This document shows, one piece after another, positions 1 to 5,174 of a stretch of 8,089 nucleotides of DNA. Source of the DNA: an uncultured bacterium. GTDB taxonomy: Bacteria > Verrucomicrobiota > Lentisphaeria > Oligosphaerales > Oligosphaeraceae. Made by a program: the position numbers and the translations under genes. The DNA lies in NCBI GenBank assembly GCA_902783355.1, contig CACZQQ010000418.1:1-8089 (forward strand). The letters run 5' to 3'. Each line of letters starts with the position of its first letter. Within the stretch, counting starts at the first letter, position 1. The notes beneath the pieces were generated by a model. The model was not told where the DNA came from, ran no database searches, and saw only the letters and a list, made by a program, of their open reading frames with translations.

Positions 1-1329
1 CCAGCCGGAGCTGTTGGCGAAGACCAACCGCCCGCCGGAAACGGTGAGGTCGCTCACATCCGCGCCGCCGCTCACGTAGATCGCACCGTCTTCGCCGATG
101 GTCGCACCGCTCACGATGCCGCCCGAGCTCACGACCAAGTAGGCGATGGTCGTGGTCCACGCCGTCGGATTGCCGTTGGAATCGGTCGCGTTGATTTCCC
201 TGAAGCCGCGGACGGTCACGTCAAGTGCCTTCTGGTCTTTGCCCAGGTTCATCGCGCCCGCGAAGTCCACGCCGCTCACGTACGCCACGCCGTTCACCGT
301 AATGCTGTCCAGCACGCCGCCGGCTTTGTTGGCGATGATGCTCGGCGCCTTGCCGCCGAATGGATAATCGTAGGTCGCGTTAAGCCGTCCGCCCTTGTCC
401 AGGTGGACGTTGTTCAGCACGGTCTCGTCCTGATACTGCGGTCCAGCGATGGTGGTGCCGCCGTCCTCCGAGACCTGGAGCGCGCCCCCCCAGCCGGAGA
501 GGTACAGGGTGCCGCCGCTGGCCACGGACACCCCGTCGATGGTGCCGCCGACCGCCATCGCGATGCCGTTGCCCAGGACCGACACGTTGGTCGCCGTGCC
601 GCCGCTGGAGACCACCAGTGCGGCGTTGCTCTGGTACAGTTCAGGCGAAATGCGTTCGTAGTTGGTGACCTTGCCCGTCACCGCCACGTTGTCGGCGGAG
701 CCTCCCGCCACCACCACCAGTTTCTTGCTCACGTCCTCTTCGATGACCGGATTCCTGGACGGGTTTTCGAGGGTGTTGGCGGTCTTGAGGCCCGCATTGG
801 AGTCAACATTCTTCACGACCGCGCCGGAACCCACCGCCAACGTGCCCGTCCAGTCGAAACTGGCACCGTCAAGCAGGGTGGTGTTCAATAGCGCTCCGGT
901 TTCCTTGTCGTACGCGCCCTTCACCACGCCGGCCTCGTAACGTGTGGAGGATGGCGCCAGCCAGCGGGTGATCTCCACGACGGAGCTGCTGTAGCAACGG
1001 CTGCCGGCCGGCTCGTAGGTGATGGTGCCAAGGCCATTGATGACGGCCGCGCTGTCGCCCGTGTAGGTGAAACCGCCGCAGACGCCGCCGCTGCTGACGG
1101 TGGTCAAGGTCGCCGTGCCATGCTCGCCGACCAACATGCTTCCGCCGCTGTTGACGGTGGTCGAAGTCGCCACGTCGCCGCTGGAGACATGCACCATGCC
1201 GCCGCTGCTGAAAAGCAGTGCGTTGAAACCGTTAATGCCATAATGCGCGCCTTCAGGCGGGGCGATGTAGGCGGAGTTATACAAATCCGCGGTCAGGTCC
1301 GCGCTGTACTTATAGTAATATGTTCCCAT
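1..1329 (-). CDS. AIDA-repeat autotransporter/adhesin-like protein, N-terminal part (partial)
   Basis: The reverse strand is open without a stop for 443 codons from the ATG at 1329-1327 to the window edge, so the 3' end is missing. The product is built of Gly/Ser/Val/Thr-rich units with recurring SSGG or SGG turns (residues 41-44, 61-63, 79-82, 241-244, 271-273, 401-404, 420-422, 431-433) spaced by short V/T/N-rich strands. This pattern is typical of AIDA-type stalk repeats, which fold as a beta-solenoid on secreted or autotransported adhesins. Residues 84-240 are less regular. The N-terminus (M-G-T-Y-Y-Y-K-Y-S-A-D-L) has no basic-plus-hydrophobic signal peptide, which is odd for a surface protein. 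The start is supported by an AAAGGAG site 10 nt upstream. A beta-barrel or other anchor, if present, lies beyond the window. Family assignment is good; the cellular role as an adhesin is inferred. Confidence 0.8.
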   Translation of the reverse strand, partial: MGTYYYKYSADLTADLYNSAYIAPPEGAHYGINGFNALLFSSGGMVHVSSGDVATSTTVNSGGSMLVGEHGTATLTTVSSGGVCGGFTYTGDSAAVINGLGTITYEPAGSRCYSSSVVEITRWLAPSSTRYEAGVVKGAYDKETGALLNTTLLDGASFDWTGTLAVGSGAVVKNVDSNAGLKTANTLENPSRNPVIEEDVSKKLVVVAGGSADNVAVTGKVTNYERISPELYQSNAALVVSSGGTATNVSVLGNGIAMAVGGTIDGVSVASGGTLYLSGWGGALQVSEDGGTTIAGPQYQDETVLNNVHLDKGGRLNATYDYPFGGKAPSIIANKAGGVLDSITVNGVAYVSGVDFAGAMNLGKDQKALDVTVRGFREINATDSNGNPTAWTTTIAYLVVSSGGIVSGATIGEDGAIYVSGGADVSDLTVSGGRLVFANSSGW

Positions 1330-1338
1330 GACTGTTTT

Positions 1339-1346
1339 GCTCCTTT
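1339..1346 (-). promoter_or_regulatory. Ribosome binding site of the AIDA-repeat gene
   Basis: On the reverse strand AAAGGAGC lies 10 nt before the ATG at 1329. It is one of the best Shine-Dalgarno matches in the window and settles the start of the repeat protein, even though no signal peptide follows. Confidence 0.75.
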
Positions 1347-1350
1347 GGTT

Positions 1351-1504
1351 GAGGTAATTACAAAAGTAGCCGGAGGCAGGCGCGGATGGGCTGTCGATGG
1401 GGGCAAGGCGCGGACGGCGCGCGCACTTTCGTGCGCAAGCCGGGCACGACACGGCCTTCGTCTGCAGAACACCGCGAATGCCCCGGAGAGTTTTGCAATT
1501 GCCT
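1351..1504. repeat. Long imperfect palindrome upstream of the AIDA-repeat gene
   Basis: The ends are GAGGTAATTACAAAA (1351-1365) and TTTTGCAATTGCCTC (1490-1504), inverted copies matching at 13 of 15 positions. The outer 35 nt of each arm pair at about 27 of 35 positions with one gap. The centre is a perfect 6-bp stem GCGCAC (1421-1426) and GTGCGC (1431-1436) around loop TTTC, flanked by a 2x2 mismatch (GC/AA) and then CGGC/GCCG (1415-1418 and 1439-1442). The stretch between core and outer arms is only weakly complementary. The left end stops just before the SD site of the AIDA gene, so the element would lie in its 5' leader if transcription starts to the right of 1504. Confidence 0.7.
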
Positions 1505-1622
1505 CGGCTATTGCAGGAAAGGCGTATGGGCGCGGAAGAGGCAGACCGCCGAAGTGGTCAAAGACCTAGAGGCCGTGGAAGATGACACGGAGGGCAGATT
1601 CGTCCAATCTTTTGTAATATAA

Positions 1623-1784
1623 TCTTTGGAACGTCTTTTGCGCCGTGGAAGACGAAAAAACACGTGTCCGGCTCGCCTCTCCCCGACGGCAGCCGCCGCA
1701 GACGGGGCTTCCGTCTCCCCCGAGGGCGGCGCCATCCGCGTTGACGACAAGGTCGGCGACTTCACCTTCGACGCCGAAGGCTGA
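1623..1784 (+). pseudogene. Possible 3' remnant of a decayed gene
   Basis: The frame ending at TGA 1782-1784 is open back to TAA 1620-1622 and contains no ATG. Only the last 35 or so codons (from about 1683) look coding. They use strongly GC-ending codons and give a protein-like tail with an A-rich start, the string SVSPEGGAIRVDDKVGDF, and a Glu-Gly end. Upstream the translation turns Arg-rich and unconvincing. The stop is followed 17 nt later by a strong hairpin, as at a normal gene end. I do not recognise the family. It could equally be a chance open frame. Confidence 0.3.
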
Positions 1785-1801
1785 TTCCACAACCGACCTG
1801 A

Positions 1802-1824
1802 GCGGACGCCGTTTTGGCGTCCGC
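1802..1824. terminator. Perfect 9-bp hairpin, possible terminator remnant
   Basis: GCGGACGCC (1802-1810) and GGCGTCCGC (1816-1824) are perfect inverted copies around the loop GTTTT. The hairpin lies 17 nt after the stop of the putative gene remnant. Neither side has a proper T-tract, so intrinsic termination is uncertain. Confidence 0.35.
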
Positions 1825-1854
1825 GGACGGCCCGAAACGGCTTTTCAAAACGCC

Positions 1855-1965
1855 AAAGGCCCGTAAAGGCCCCTGGGAGGCCTTCTACGGGCCCTTGTGT
1901 GCTTCCGTGGATATATACCCACGGGCGGCAAAAGGCGCGCCAGAAGGGCCTCTTTGGGGCCTTTT
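1855..1965. repeat. GGCC-rich compound palindrome centred on an AT core
   Basis: The centre is CCGTGG (1905-1910) and CCACGG (1919-1924) around ATATATAC. The outer arms AAAGGCCCC (1865-1873) and GGGGCCTTT (1956-1964) are also inverted copies. A hand alignment of the two halves, allowing small gaps, matches at roughly 70%. The left half also folds on itself: GGCCCGTA (1858-1865) with TACGGGCC (1886-1893), and AAGGCC (1866-1871) with GGCCTT (1879-1884). Its function is unknown. It may be an insertion relic or a structured repeat. Confidence 0.55.
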
Positions 1966-2088
1966 CGCAATTTACGCCATCGCCGCCGGATTCGCCGCAA
2001 ACGCGGGATGCCATGGCGGGCAAAATGCGGGAAAGCGTGTAAAGTATGTCCGAATGCCTTCCTTGAAGCCCCTTCCCCCATATCCGCC

Positions 2089-2415
2089 ATGCTTCTGTGG
2101 TTCCTCCTTCTTGACGCCGTGGTGGCGGTGGCCATCATCGCCTGCGGCCTGGGCCTTCCGCCCGTCCTGTGCGCCCTCGCCGCGCTGCTCGTCGGCGAAG
2201 GCGTCGCCGTCGGCACCTTCCACCTCTTCTTCGAGGACCGCCATGCCTATTGGGAGGCGTGGAAGTTCAAGTTCAAGCCGGATCTGTTCAGCCTCTTCGA
2301 CGGCGAGTGCTGGGAGGACTGGAAGGCGGAGTTCAAGCTCGGCCTCTACCACACGCTCATCCTGCTGCCCGCCGCCATCGTCTTCTTCGTGCTGCGCCAA
2401 TGGCTGCGCGGCTGA
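2089..2415 (+). CDS. Small predicted membrane protein of unknown function (108 aa)
   Basis: I do not recognise the family. The 108-residue product has three hydrophobic stretches: about residues 1-20 (Leu/Val/Ala rich), 22-47 and 86-103. The first two are close enough to form a helical hairpin. Between the second and third is an aromatic, charged segment (about 48-85) with two similar motifs, WEAWKFKFK (55-63) and WEDWKAEFK (75-83), suggesting an internal repeat lying at the membrane face. Codons are strongly GC-ending, as in the neighbours. The ATG at 2089 is chosen because it starts the hydrophobic segment. It lacks a Shine-Dalgarno; an in-frame ATG at 2008 would add 27 residues that look unlike protein. 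The gene is single, flanked by the palindrome-rich spacer and by its own terminator. Confidence 0.7.
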   Translation: MLLWFLLLDAVVAVAIIACGLGLPPVLCALAALLVGEGVAVGTFHLFFEDRHAYWEAWKFKFKPDLFSLFDGECWEDWKAEFKLGLYHTLILLPAAIVFFVLRQWLRG

Positions 2416-2423
2416 AGCCCGCC

Positions 2424-2450
2424 CTGCCGCAAAACGGCGGTTTTTCTCTT
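2424..2450 (+). terminator. Intrinsic terminator after the small membrane protein gene
   Basis: CTGCCG (2424-2429) pairs with CGGCGG (2435-2440), with one T-G wobble, around the loop CAAAA. A T-rich run TTTTTCTCTT follows at 2441-2450. It starts 8 nt after the stop at 2415 and separates this gene from the ribosomal operon. Confidence 0.7.
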
Positions 2451-2475
2451 TTGGGCGTGCGGATATCAAAAGAGT

Positions 2476-2486
2476 TATTATATTAT
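2476..2486 (+). promoter_or_regulatory. Candidate -10 region of the rpsP operon
   Basis: An AT-rich island in otherwise GC-rich DNA contains TATTAT at 2481-2486 and TATATT at 2479-2484, each one base from TATAAT. It lies between the preceding terminator and rpsP, where the operon promoter is expected. I see no good -35 hexamer at the usual spacing. Confidence 0.4.
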
Positions 2487-2501
2487 CCTGCTTGCCGAAC
2501 T

Positions 2502-2546
2502 GGAAACAACCTTTTTGTTCATCATAACCTCTGAAAAGGAAACAAC
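2502..2546 (+). promoter_or_regulatory. rpsP leader with repeated GGAAACAAC and a possible SD-masking helix
   Basis: GGAAACAAC occurs at 2502-2510 and again at 2538-2546, directly before the rpsP ATG. The second copy overlaps the SD site AAAAGGA (2534-2540). CCTTTT at 2510-2515 is the exact complement of AAAAGG at 2534-2539, so the leader could fold to hide the ribosome site. The pairing is seen in the sequence; the regulatory role is inference. Confidence 0.4.
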
Positions 2547-2903
2547 ATGTCTGTCAAGATCCGTCTCCGCCGCACCGGCTCCCTGAACAACGACTGCTGG
2601 CGCATCGTGGTCGCCGACGCGCGCTCCCCGCGCGACGGCCGTTTCATTGAGATCCTGGGCTTCTACGACCCCCGCCATGACAACGAGAAGGTCGACCTGG
2701 AGCGCGCCAAGTACTGGCTGTCCGTGGGTGCCCAGGCCAGCGAAACCGTTCAGGCCATCCTGAACCGTGCCGAGAAGGGCAAGCCCTTCCCCGCCCGCCG
2801 CGCCCCCGTCAAGAACGCCGCGCCGGCCCCGAAGGCCGTGAAGGCGGCCCCCGCCGCCGAAGAGGCCCCGGCCGAAGAGGCCGCCGCCCCCGCCGAGGCG
2901 TAG
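2547..2903 (+). CDS. rpsP: 30S ribosomal protein S16
   Basis: S16 is a small-subunit protein that binds 16S rRNA and helps 30S assembly. Residues 1-80 match the S16 family: an N-terminal KIRLRR strand, then [22 protein letters not shown] (about 21-42, given here only as the family landmark) and a helical region with Leu-Glu-Arg-Ala near 51-54. The family is usually about 80-90 residues. This one is 118 because of an Ala/Pro/Glu/Lys-rich tail (about 82-118) of low complexity, probably disordered. The ATG is 6 nt after AAAAGGA. It is first in the operon, preceded by a terminator and an AT-rich promoter-like island, and 21 nt ahead of the KH-protein gene. Confidence 0.96.
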   Translation: MSVKIRLRRTGSLNNDCWRIVVADARSPRDGRFIEILGFYDPRHDNEKVDLERAKYWLSVGAQASETVQAILNRAEKGKPFPARRAPVKNAAPAPKAVKAAPAAEEAPAEEAAAPAEA

Positions 2904-2924
2904 TCTCTCCACCGATTCCGCGAA

Positions 2925-3296
2925 ATGGCATTCTCCTTCCTGAAAAAACTCTTCGGCAGCGAACCCGAGAAGGCGGGCGCGCTCTCCCCGATGGTCAACG
3001 CGCCGTCGGAGGACGAGGGCGCCCAGCCCCAGGCGGGCGAGGCCGCCCTGGGCCTGGAGTCCGTCCAGGAGTTCGTGCGCTTCGTCGTCACCTCCCTGGT
3101 GGATGAGCCGGAACAGGTGCGCCTGGAGCTGGCGGAGAAGGGCGAATTGACCATCATCCAGATCCACTGTTTCAAGCGGGACATCGGCAAGATCATCGGC
3201 AAGAGCGGCAAGACCATCAGCGCCATCCGCACCCTGGTGACGGGGACTTCCGCGCGGGTCGGACGCCGCGTCTCCGTCGATGTGATGGACGATTGA
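2925..3296 (+). CDS. khpA: KhpA-like KH-domain RNA-binding protein with N-terminal extension
   Basis: KhpA proteins are small single-KH-domain RNA binders, in some bacteria partners of KhpB/Jag. Residues about 44-123 carry the family pattern: an SVQEFVRFVVTSLVDEPE helix region, a beta strand (ELTIIQI), then IGKIIGKSGKTISAIRTL, where G92-K-S-G95 is the GxxG loop that grips RNA. The usual length is 75-80 residues. Here 43 extra residues precede the domain: a basic, amphipathic start (MAFSFLKKLFG) and an acidic Pro/Ala linker. No clear SD site precedes the ATG; a shorter start at Met23 is possible. It lies 21 nt after rpsP and 13 nt before trmD, so co-transcription is likely. Confidence 0.88.
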   Translation: MAFSFLKKLFGSEPEKAGALSPMVNAPSEDEGAQPQAGEAALGLESVQEFVRFVVTSLVDEPEQVRLELAEKGELTIIQIHCFKRDIGKIIGKSGKTISAIRTLVTGTSARVGRRVSVDVMDD

Positions 3297-3309
3297 GGAC
3301 GGATTCACC

Positions 3310-3978
3310 ATGCAGATTGACATCGTCAGCCTCTTCCCCGCCATCTGCAAAGGCGCCCTGAGCGAATCCATCATCGGGCGCGCCTGGAAGGACGGCACCG
3401 TCAAGATCAACCTGGTCGACTTGCGGGACTACACCCACGACGCACGGCGTACCGTGGACGACACGCCCTACGGCGGCGGCGCAGGCATGGTCCTGCGCCC
3501 CGAACCCCTCTTCGAATGCCTAGGCGACCTCACGACGCCGGAATCCCATGTGGTGCTGATGAGCCCGCAGGGAGCGCCCTTCAAGCAGGCGACCGCCCGC
3601 CGCTTCGCCGCCATGAAGCATCTCATCCTGGTCTGCGGACACTACGAGGGCATCGACGAGCGCGCCCAGCAGTGCCTCATGGACGAGGAGGTTTCGCTGG
3701 GCGACTACATCCTGACGAACGGGGCCCTGGCGGCCTGCGTGGTGACCGACGCGGTGGTGCGCCTCCTGCCGGGCGTGCTGGGCAGCGACGCCTCTTCGGA
3801 GGACGAGTCCTTCAGCAACGAACCGCTGCTGGAGTATCCGCAGTTCACGCGCCCCGTGGACTACAAGGGGATGCGCGTCCCCGAGGTTCTCCTGAACGGG
3901 AACCACCAGGAGATCGCGGCCTGGCGCCTGGAACAGCGCGTGCTGCGCACGGTAGGCCGCCGCCCCGATTTGATTTGA
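3310..3978 (+). CDS. trmD: tRNA (guanine-N1)-methyltransferase TrmD
   Basis: TrmD methylates G37 at N1 in tRNAs read with G at position 36, using S-adenosylmethionine, which prevents +1 frameshifting. It is a SPOUT knotted dimer. Landmarks are the N-terminal IDIVSLFP, DTPYGGGAGM (51-60), LVCGHYEGIDER (107-118), the knot region EVSLGDYILTNGAL (127-140), R151 in DAVVRLLPGVLG, and LEYPQFTRP with PEVLLNGNH and RTVGRRPDL near the end. At 222 residues it is shorter than the roughly 245-255 of E. coli-type enzymes, missing only the C-terminal tail. E166 sits where E. coli has the Asp of its EDSF motif. GAGGA at 3295-3299, overlapping the previous stop, is the SD site. Confidence 0.96.
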   Translation: MQIDIVSLFPAICKGALSESIIGRAWKDGTVKINLVDLRDYTHDARRTVDDTPYGGGAGMVLRPEPLFECLGDLTTPESHVVLMSPQGAPFKQATARRFAAMKHLILVCGHYEGIDERAQQCLMDEEVSLGDYILTNGALAACVVTDAVVRLLPGVLGSDASSEDESFSNEPLLEYPQFTRPVDYKGMRVPEVLLNGNHQEIAAWRLEQRVLRTVGRRPDLI

Positions 3979-4025
3979 TTTCCCTTCATTACACATAACA
4001 CCTTCAACGCAAGGAGCAAGTCCTC

Positions 4026-4382
4026 ATGAATACCATTGAGAAGATCCGCCAGGAGAATCTGAAGCAGGATCTGCCGGTCATGAAGGTCGGCGACACCGTC
4101 CAGATCGGCTTCCGCATCACGGAAGGCGGCAAGGAGCGCATCCAGAACTTCACGGGCGTCATCATCGCCCTGAAGGGCACGGGCATCGCCCGCAACATGA
4201 CCGTCCGCCGCGTGGTCTCCGGCCAGGGCGTCGAGCGCGTCGTCCCGCTGCACTCCCCCCGCGTGGCCAATTTCAAGGTGACCCGCCCCGGCCTGGTCAA
4301 CCGTTCCAAGCTCTACTACCTGCGCCACCAGGTTGGCAAGGCCGCCAAGGTCCGCGCCGCCGTCGTCAAACCGCAGGCATAA
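4026..4382 (+). CDS. rplS: 50S ribosomal protein L19
   Basis: L19 lies at the 30S-50S interface and helps form an intersubunit bridge. The 118 residues match the family throughout: a helical N-terminus, VGDTVQIGFRITEGGKERIQ around 21-40, FTGVIIALKG (42-51), GVERVVPLHSPRV (68-80), KLYYLR (95-100) and GKAAKVR (104-110). The length is normal. AAGGAG at 4011-4016 lies 9 nt before the ATG. A 47-nt spacer separates it from trmD, and two terminator-like hairpins follow the stop, so it is probably the last gene of the rpsP transcript. Confidence 0.97.
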   Translation: MNTIEKIRQENLKQDLPVMKVGDTVQIGFRITEGGKERIQNFTGVIIALKGTGIARNMTVRRVVSGQGVERVVPLHSPRVANFKVTRPGLVNRSKLYYLRHQVGKAAKVRAAVVKPQA

Positions 4383-4390
4383 GGCCCTCC

Positions 4391-4425
4391 GGGGCCGCGC
4401 CCCACGGCACAAGGCCCCTCTTTTT
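4391..4425 (+). terminator. First terminator-like hairpin after rplS
   Basis: GGGGCC (4391-4396) pairs with GGCCCC (4413-4418) across a 16-nt loop, and TCTTTTT ends at 4425. A competing GGCCC/GGGCC hairpin using 4383-4396 is also possible. It lies 8 nt after the rplS stop. Confidence 0.55.
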
Positions 4426-4443
4426 GACAGCGCTGCAACGCGA

Positions 4444-4494
4444 GGCATCGGTGGCCCCCTTCCGCCTGGGGCATCGGTGCCTTCTTTTGTTTTT
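4444..4494 (+). terminator. Strong intrinsic terminator between rplS and rnhB
   Basis: The 15-nt left arm starting GGCATCGGTG (4444-4458) pairs with GGGGCATCGGTGCC (4468-4481): 14 pairs including two G-U wobbles, with one bulged G at 4454 and a 9-nt loop. TTCTTTTGTTTTT follows at 4482-4494. Because of the wobbles, the same 10-mer GGCATCGGTG appears as a direct repeat in both arms. Read-through or a separate promoter is needed for rnhB, which starts 14 nt later. Confidence 0.75.
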
Positions 4495-4508
4495 CGGCGG
4501 CTCCTCCA

Positions 4509-5150
4509 ATGCCGGGCATCGCGCATCCATTCGAGCATGAGGAGGCCCTCTGCCACCGCCTGGGGCTGGGGGCCGCGGCGCTCATTGCGGGCGTGGACGA
4601 GGCGGGTCGCGGCCCTCTGGCCGGACCGGTGGCGGTGGCGGCGGTGATATTGCCGCGGCCCGATTTCCATCTGCCGGTCAACGATTCCAAGAAGCTGACG
4701 GAGCGCCGGCGCAATGAGCTGGCGGCCGAACTGAAGGCGACGCCGGGGCTGCGCTACGCGGTGGTGCTCAAGTCGGCGGCGGAAATCGACCGGATGAACA
4801 TCCTGCGGGCGACGCAGGCGGGGATGCGGGAGGCCGTGGAGGCGCTCCTGCCGGGGCGCCTGCCGGACGGCGCGCTCGTGGACGGCCTGGCCTTCGCCCC
4901 CTTCCCCTGCCCCGTGGAGTTCCTCGTCAAGGGCGACGGCCGCTCCGCCTCCATCGCGGCGGCCAGCATCCTGGCCAAGACGACGCGGGACGCCCTCATG
5001 GTGGAGCTGGACGCACGCTACCCCGGCTACGGCTTCGCCCGCCACAAGGGCTACGGCACCGCCGAACACCTGGAGGCGCTGCGCCGCCTGGGCCCCTGCC
5101 CCGAGCACAGGCGCTCCTTCGCCCCCGTCAGCCAGCCACTCCTCTTCTGA
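4509..5150 (+). CDS. rnhB: Ribonuclease HII
   Basis: RNase HII cuts the RNA strand of RNA-DNA hybrids and single ribonucleotides left in DNA, using two metal ions. The 213 residues show the full family pattern: GVDEAGRGPLAGPVAVAAV (28-46) with catalytic D30 and E31, DSKKLTERRR (59-68), NILRAT (97-102), the VDG loop with D125, KGDGRSASIAAASILAK (141-157) with D143, and YPGYGFARHKGYGT (171-184). All four acidic residues of the DEDD set are present. The ATG at 4509 has no SD site but places the motif at a normal distance. It follows the double terminator after rplS and precedes pcnB by 24 nt, so the two are probably transcribed together. Confidence 0.95.
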   Translation: MPGIAHPFEHEEALCHRLGLGAAALIAGVDEAGRGPLAGPVAVAAVILPRPDFHLPVNDSKKLTERRRNELAAELKATPGLRYAVVLKSAAEIDRMNILRATQAGMREAVEALLPGRLPDGALVDGLAFAPFPCPVEFLVKGDGRSASIAAASILAKTTRDALMVELDARYPGYGFARHKGYGTAEHLEALRRLGPCPEHRRSFAPVSQPLLF

Positions 5151-5174
5151 AGACACGCTTTTTCAACGGACTGT

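Larger units (their letters stand above)
1330..2088. other. Palindrome-rich intergenic spacer between divergent genes
   Basis: I see no convincing intact gene in this 759-base stretch. It holds a long imperfect palindrome (1351-1504), an 11-nt direct repeat GCCGTGGAAGA at 1572-1582 and 1642-1652 (70 bp apart), an AT-rich island (1603-1630) containing TATAAT at 1618-1623 but no matching -35, a possible 3' gene remnant ending at 1784, a perfect hairpin (1802-1824) and a GGCC-rich palindrome (1855-1965). A further weak arm pair, CGCA..TTT..CGCCAT (1966-1980) against ATGGCG..AAA..TGCG (2013-2029), continues the theme. The promoters of both flanking genes must lie here or inside the palindromes, but I cannot place them firmly. 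Confidence 0.6.

Noticed and set aside
403..891. Open frame of 162 codons on the + strand
   Set aside because: It lies antisense inside the AIDA-repeat gene, whose own frame is open for 443 codons with clear repeats and an SD site.
1508..2023. Open frame of 171 codons on the - strand across the spacer
   Set aside because: It runs through the palindromes and the hairpin, has no protein-like pattern and no SD site.
1351..2030. CRISPR array in the spacer
   Set aside because: The repeats are inverted and diverse, without regularly spaced direct repeats.
2478..3410. Open frame of 310 codons on the - strand
   Set aside because: It is antisense to rpsP, khpA and the start of trmD, which are certain genes. 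The translation is Gly/Arg-rich shadow sequence.
3967..3981. Tandem GATTT three times at the trmD stop
   Set aside because: Only 15 bases, partly coding; it may be chance or slippage and has no support as a regulatory site.
4424..4429. TTGACA as a -35 box for rnhB
   Set aside because: No -10-like hexamer at 16-18 nt; the position falls in the terminator region.
3861..5156. Long open frame of 431 codons on the - strand
   Set aside because: It is antisense to rplS and rnhB and covers the rplS-rnhB spacer. Its composition is that of reversed GC-rich codons with no recognisable domain.
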